From: a bacterium (Candidatus Gribaldobacteria) CG10_big_fil_rev_8_21_14_0_10_37_21
GTDB lineage: Bacteria > Patescibacteriota > Minisyncoccia > Minisyncoccales > CG1-02-41-26
NCBI GenBank assembly: GCA_002773495.1
Contig: PFAX01000017.1
Location: forward strand, 1-12,653
DNA: 12,653 nucleotides
Direction of reading: 5' to 3'
In this document: piece after piece, positions 11,985 through 12,653 of the stretch
Position numbering within the stretch: the first letter of the stretch is position 1
Layout of the letters: each line of letters starts with the position of its first letter
Notes under the pieces: model-generated
The model's database searches: none
Seen by the model: only the letters and a program-made list of their open reading frames with translations
Told to the model about the DNA's origin: nothing
Program-made: the position numbers and the translations under genes

Positions 11985-12653
11985 ATGGAGAAAATAACAT
12001 ACAATACAAAAGAAAGTGAGGAAAAATGGCGGGAGTTTTGGGAAAAAGAAAAAATATATAGCTTTAATGAAAAAACAAAAAAACCGATTTTTTCAGTTGA
12101 CACGCCCCCACCCTATGTTTCAGCCGACCATTTGCACCAAGGCCACATTATGAGCTATTCGCAAGCTGAGTTTATTGTTCGCTATAAAAGAATGCGGGGC
12201 TTTGAGGTCTATTACCCGATGGGTTTTGATGACAATGGTCTTCCTACTGAGAGGTTTGTTGAAAAAAAATATAATTTAAATAAAAGTAAAATTTCAAGAG
12301 CTGATTTTATAAAAAAATGTTTAGAGGAAACAAAAATTGGCTCAAAAGTTTATCAAGATTTATGGCGACTCTTGGGTGTTTCCGTTGACTGGTCAAAAAC
12401 CTATAGCACAATCGATCAACACTCACAAAAAATATCGCAAAGTTCATTTTTGGACTTAATTAAAAAGGGCAAATGCTTTAGGGCTAAAAAACCAATAATG
12501 TGGTGCACAACTTGCCAAACAGCTTTAGCCCAAGCGGATTTAGAAGACGAAGAAAAAGAAACAAGTTTGGTTTATATTAAAGCCAAAACTGATGCAGGGG
12601 ATAGTGTTATTTTTGCCACTACTCGCCCCGAGCTTTTGCCCTCGTGCGTTGGA
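11985..12653 (+). CDS. valS: Valyl-tRNA synthetase, archaeal-like type, 3'-truncated by the window edge
   Basis: Charges tRNA-Val with valine and edits mischarged threonine. The first 223 residues are present and the frame is open to the last base. The class I catalytic start reads FSVDTPPPYVSADHLHQGHI, with the HIGH signature as HQGH, then YYPMGFDDNGLPTERFVEKK. A MWCTTCQTALAQADLED segment carries the CxxC of the zinc or pseudo-zinc loop at the edge of the editing insertion, whose first motif is FATTRPELLPSCVG. The GFDDNGLPTER and TTRPELLP forms are typical of the archaeal-like ValRS found in many Patescibacteria, instead of the bacterial TTRPETMLGD form. The start is ATG 11985, directly after a promoter, and no upstream ATG fits. 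The remaining two thirds, including KMSKS, lie outside the window. Confidence 0.93.
   Translation, partial: MEKITYNTKESEEKWREFWEKEKIYSFNEKTKKPIFSVDTPPPYVSADHLHQGHIMSYSQAEFIVRYKRMRGFEVYYPMGFDDNGLPTERFVEKKYNLNKSKISRADFIKKCLEETKIGSKVYQDLWRLLGVSVDWSKTYSTIDQHSQKISQSSFLDLIKKGKCFRAKKPIMWCTTCQTALAQADLEDEEKETSLVYIKAKTDAGDSVIFATTRPELLPSCVG

Noticed and set aside
1..12653. CRISPR array, tRNA or rRNA genes
   Set aside because: No regularly spaced direct repeats, cloverleaf-like sequence or conserved rRNA segments were seen on either strand; a tRNA scan would be needed for certainty.

Overview
The window looks like a chromosomal segment of a Candidate Phyla Radiation (Patescibacteria, probably Parcubacteria-like) bacterium. 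This is inferred from strongly AT-rich DNA, compact genes, a ValRS of the archaeal-like type (HQGH, GFDDNGLPTER and TTRPELLP motifs), a free-standing four-helix-bundle protein of the 23S intervening-sequence family, and a 101-aa protein of a type I recall mainly from this group. Stop codons TAA, TAG and TGA all appear to be used normally.

Layout. 1-557: the 3' part of rlmE (23S rRNA 2'-O-methyltransferase), convergent with greA (568-1008, minus). 1198-2608: a Glu/Leu/Phe/Val-family dehydrogenase followed by an overlapping 54-aa single-pass membrane protein with a TTG start. 2617-5089: a minus-strand run of efp, a four-helix-bundle gene bracketed by long imperfect inverted repeats, a PolX-like helix-hairpin-helix protein, the 101-aa conserved protein, and an unrecognised 114-aa protein. 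5210-5903: two tandem promoters and a decayed Phd/YefM-RelE/ParE toxin-antitoxin pair (two nonsense codons in the antitoxin, a one-base frameshift in an A-run of the toxin) whose ancestral toxin stop overlaps the murC start. 5900-7162: murC. 7163-7451: a large palindromic repeat and a promoter. 7452-7670: a small membrane-anchored protein with a classic terminator. 7731-11371: a three-gene accessory-looking module made of a 437-aa unknown DNA-binding-like protein (+), converging on a perfect 32-bp palindrome with a ParB-like coiled-coil protein and a coupled 234-235-aa partner (-). 11374-11898: a membrane-anchored FAM173-like methyltransferase (-). 11985-end: the start of valS (+).

How it fits together. 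Most of the window is housekeeping: rRNA modification, transcript cleavage, translation and peptidoglycan synthesis. Several of these genes (greA, the methyltransferase, valS, possibly murC and efp) have a -10 box only 5-7 nt before the start codon and no Shine-Dalgarno, which suggests leaderless mRNAs. The ParB module is different: its three genes carry strong Shine-Dalgarno sequences and near-consensus promoters, and its two leaders share an ATCTARTAG motif. Together with the 32-bp palindrome this looks like a self-contained segregation or DNA-organising cassette, and it is the best candidate here for an undescribed system.
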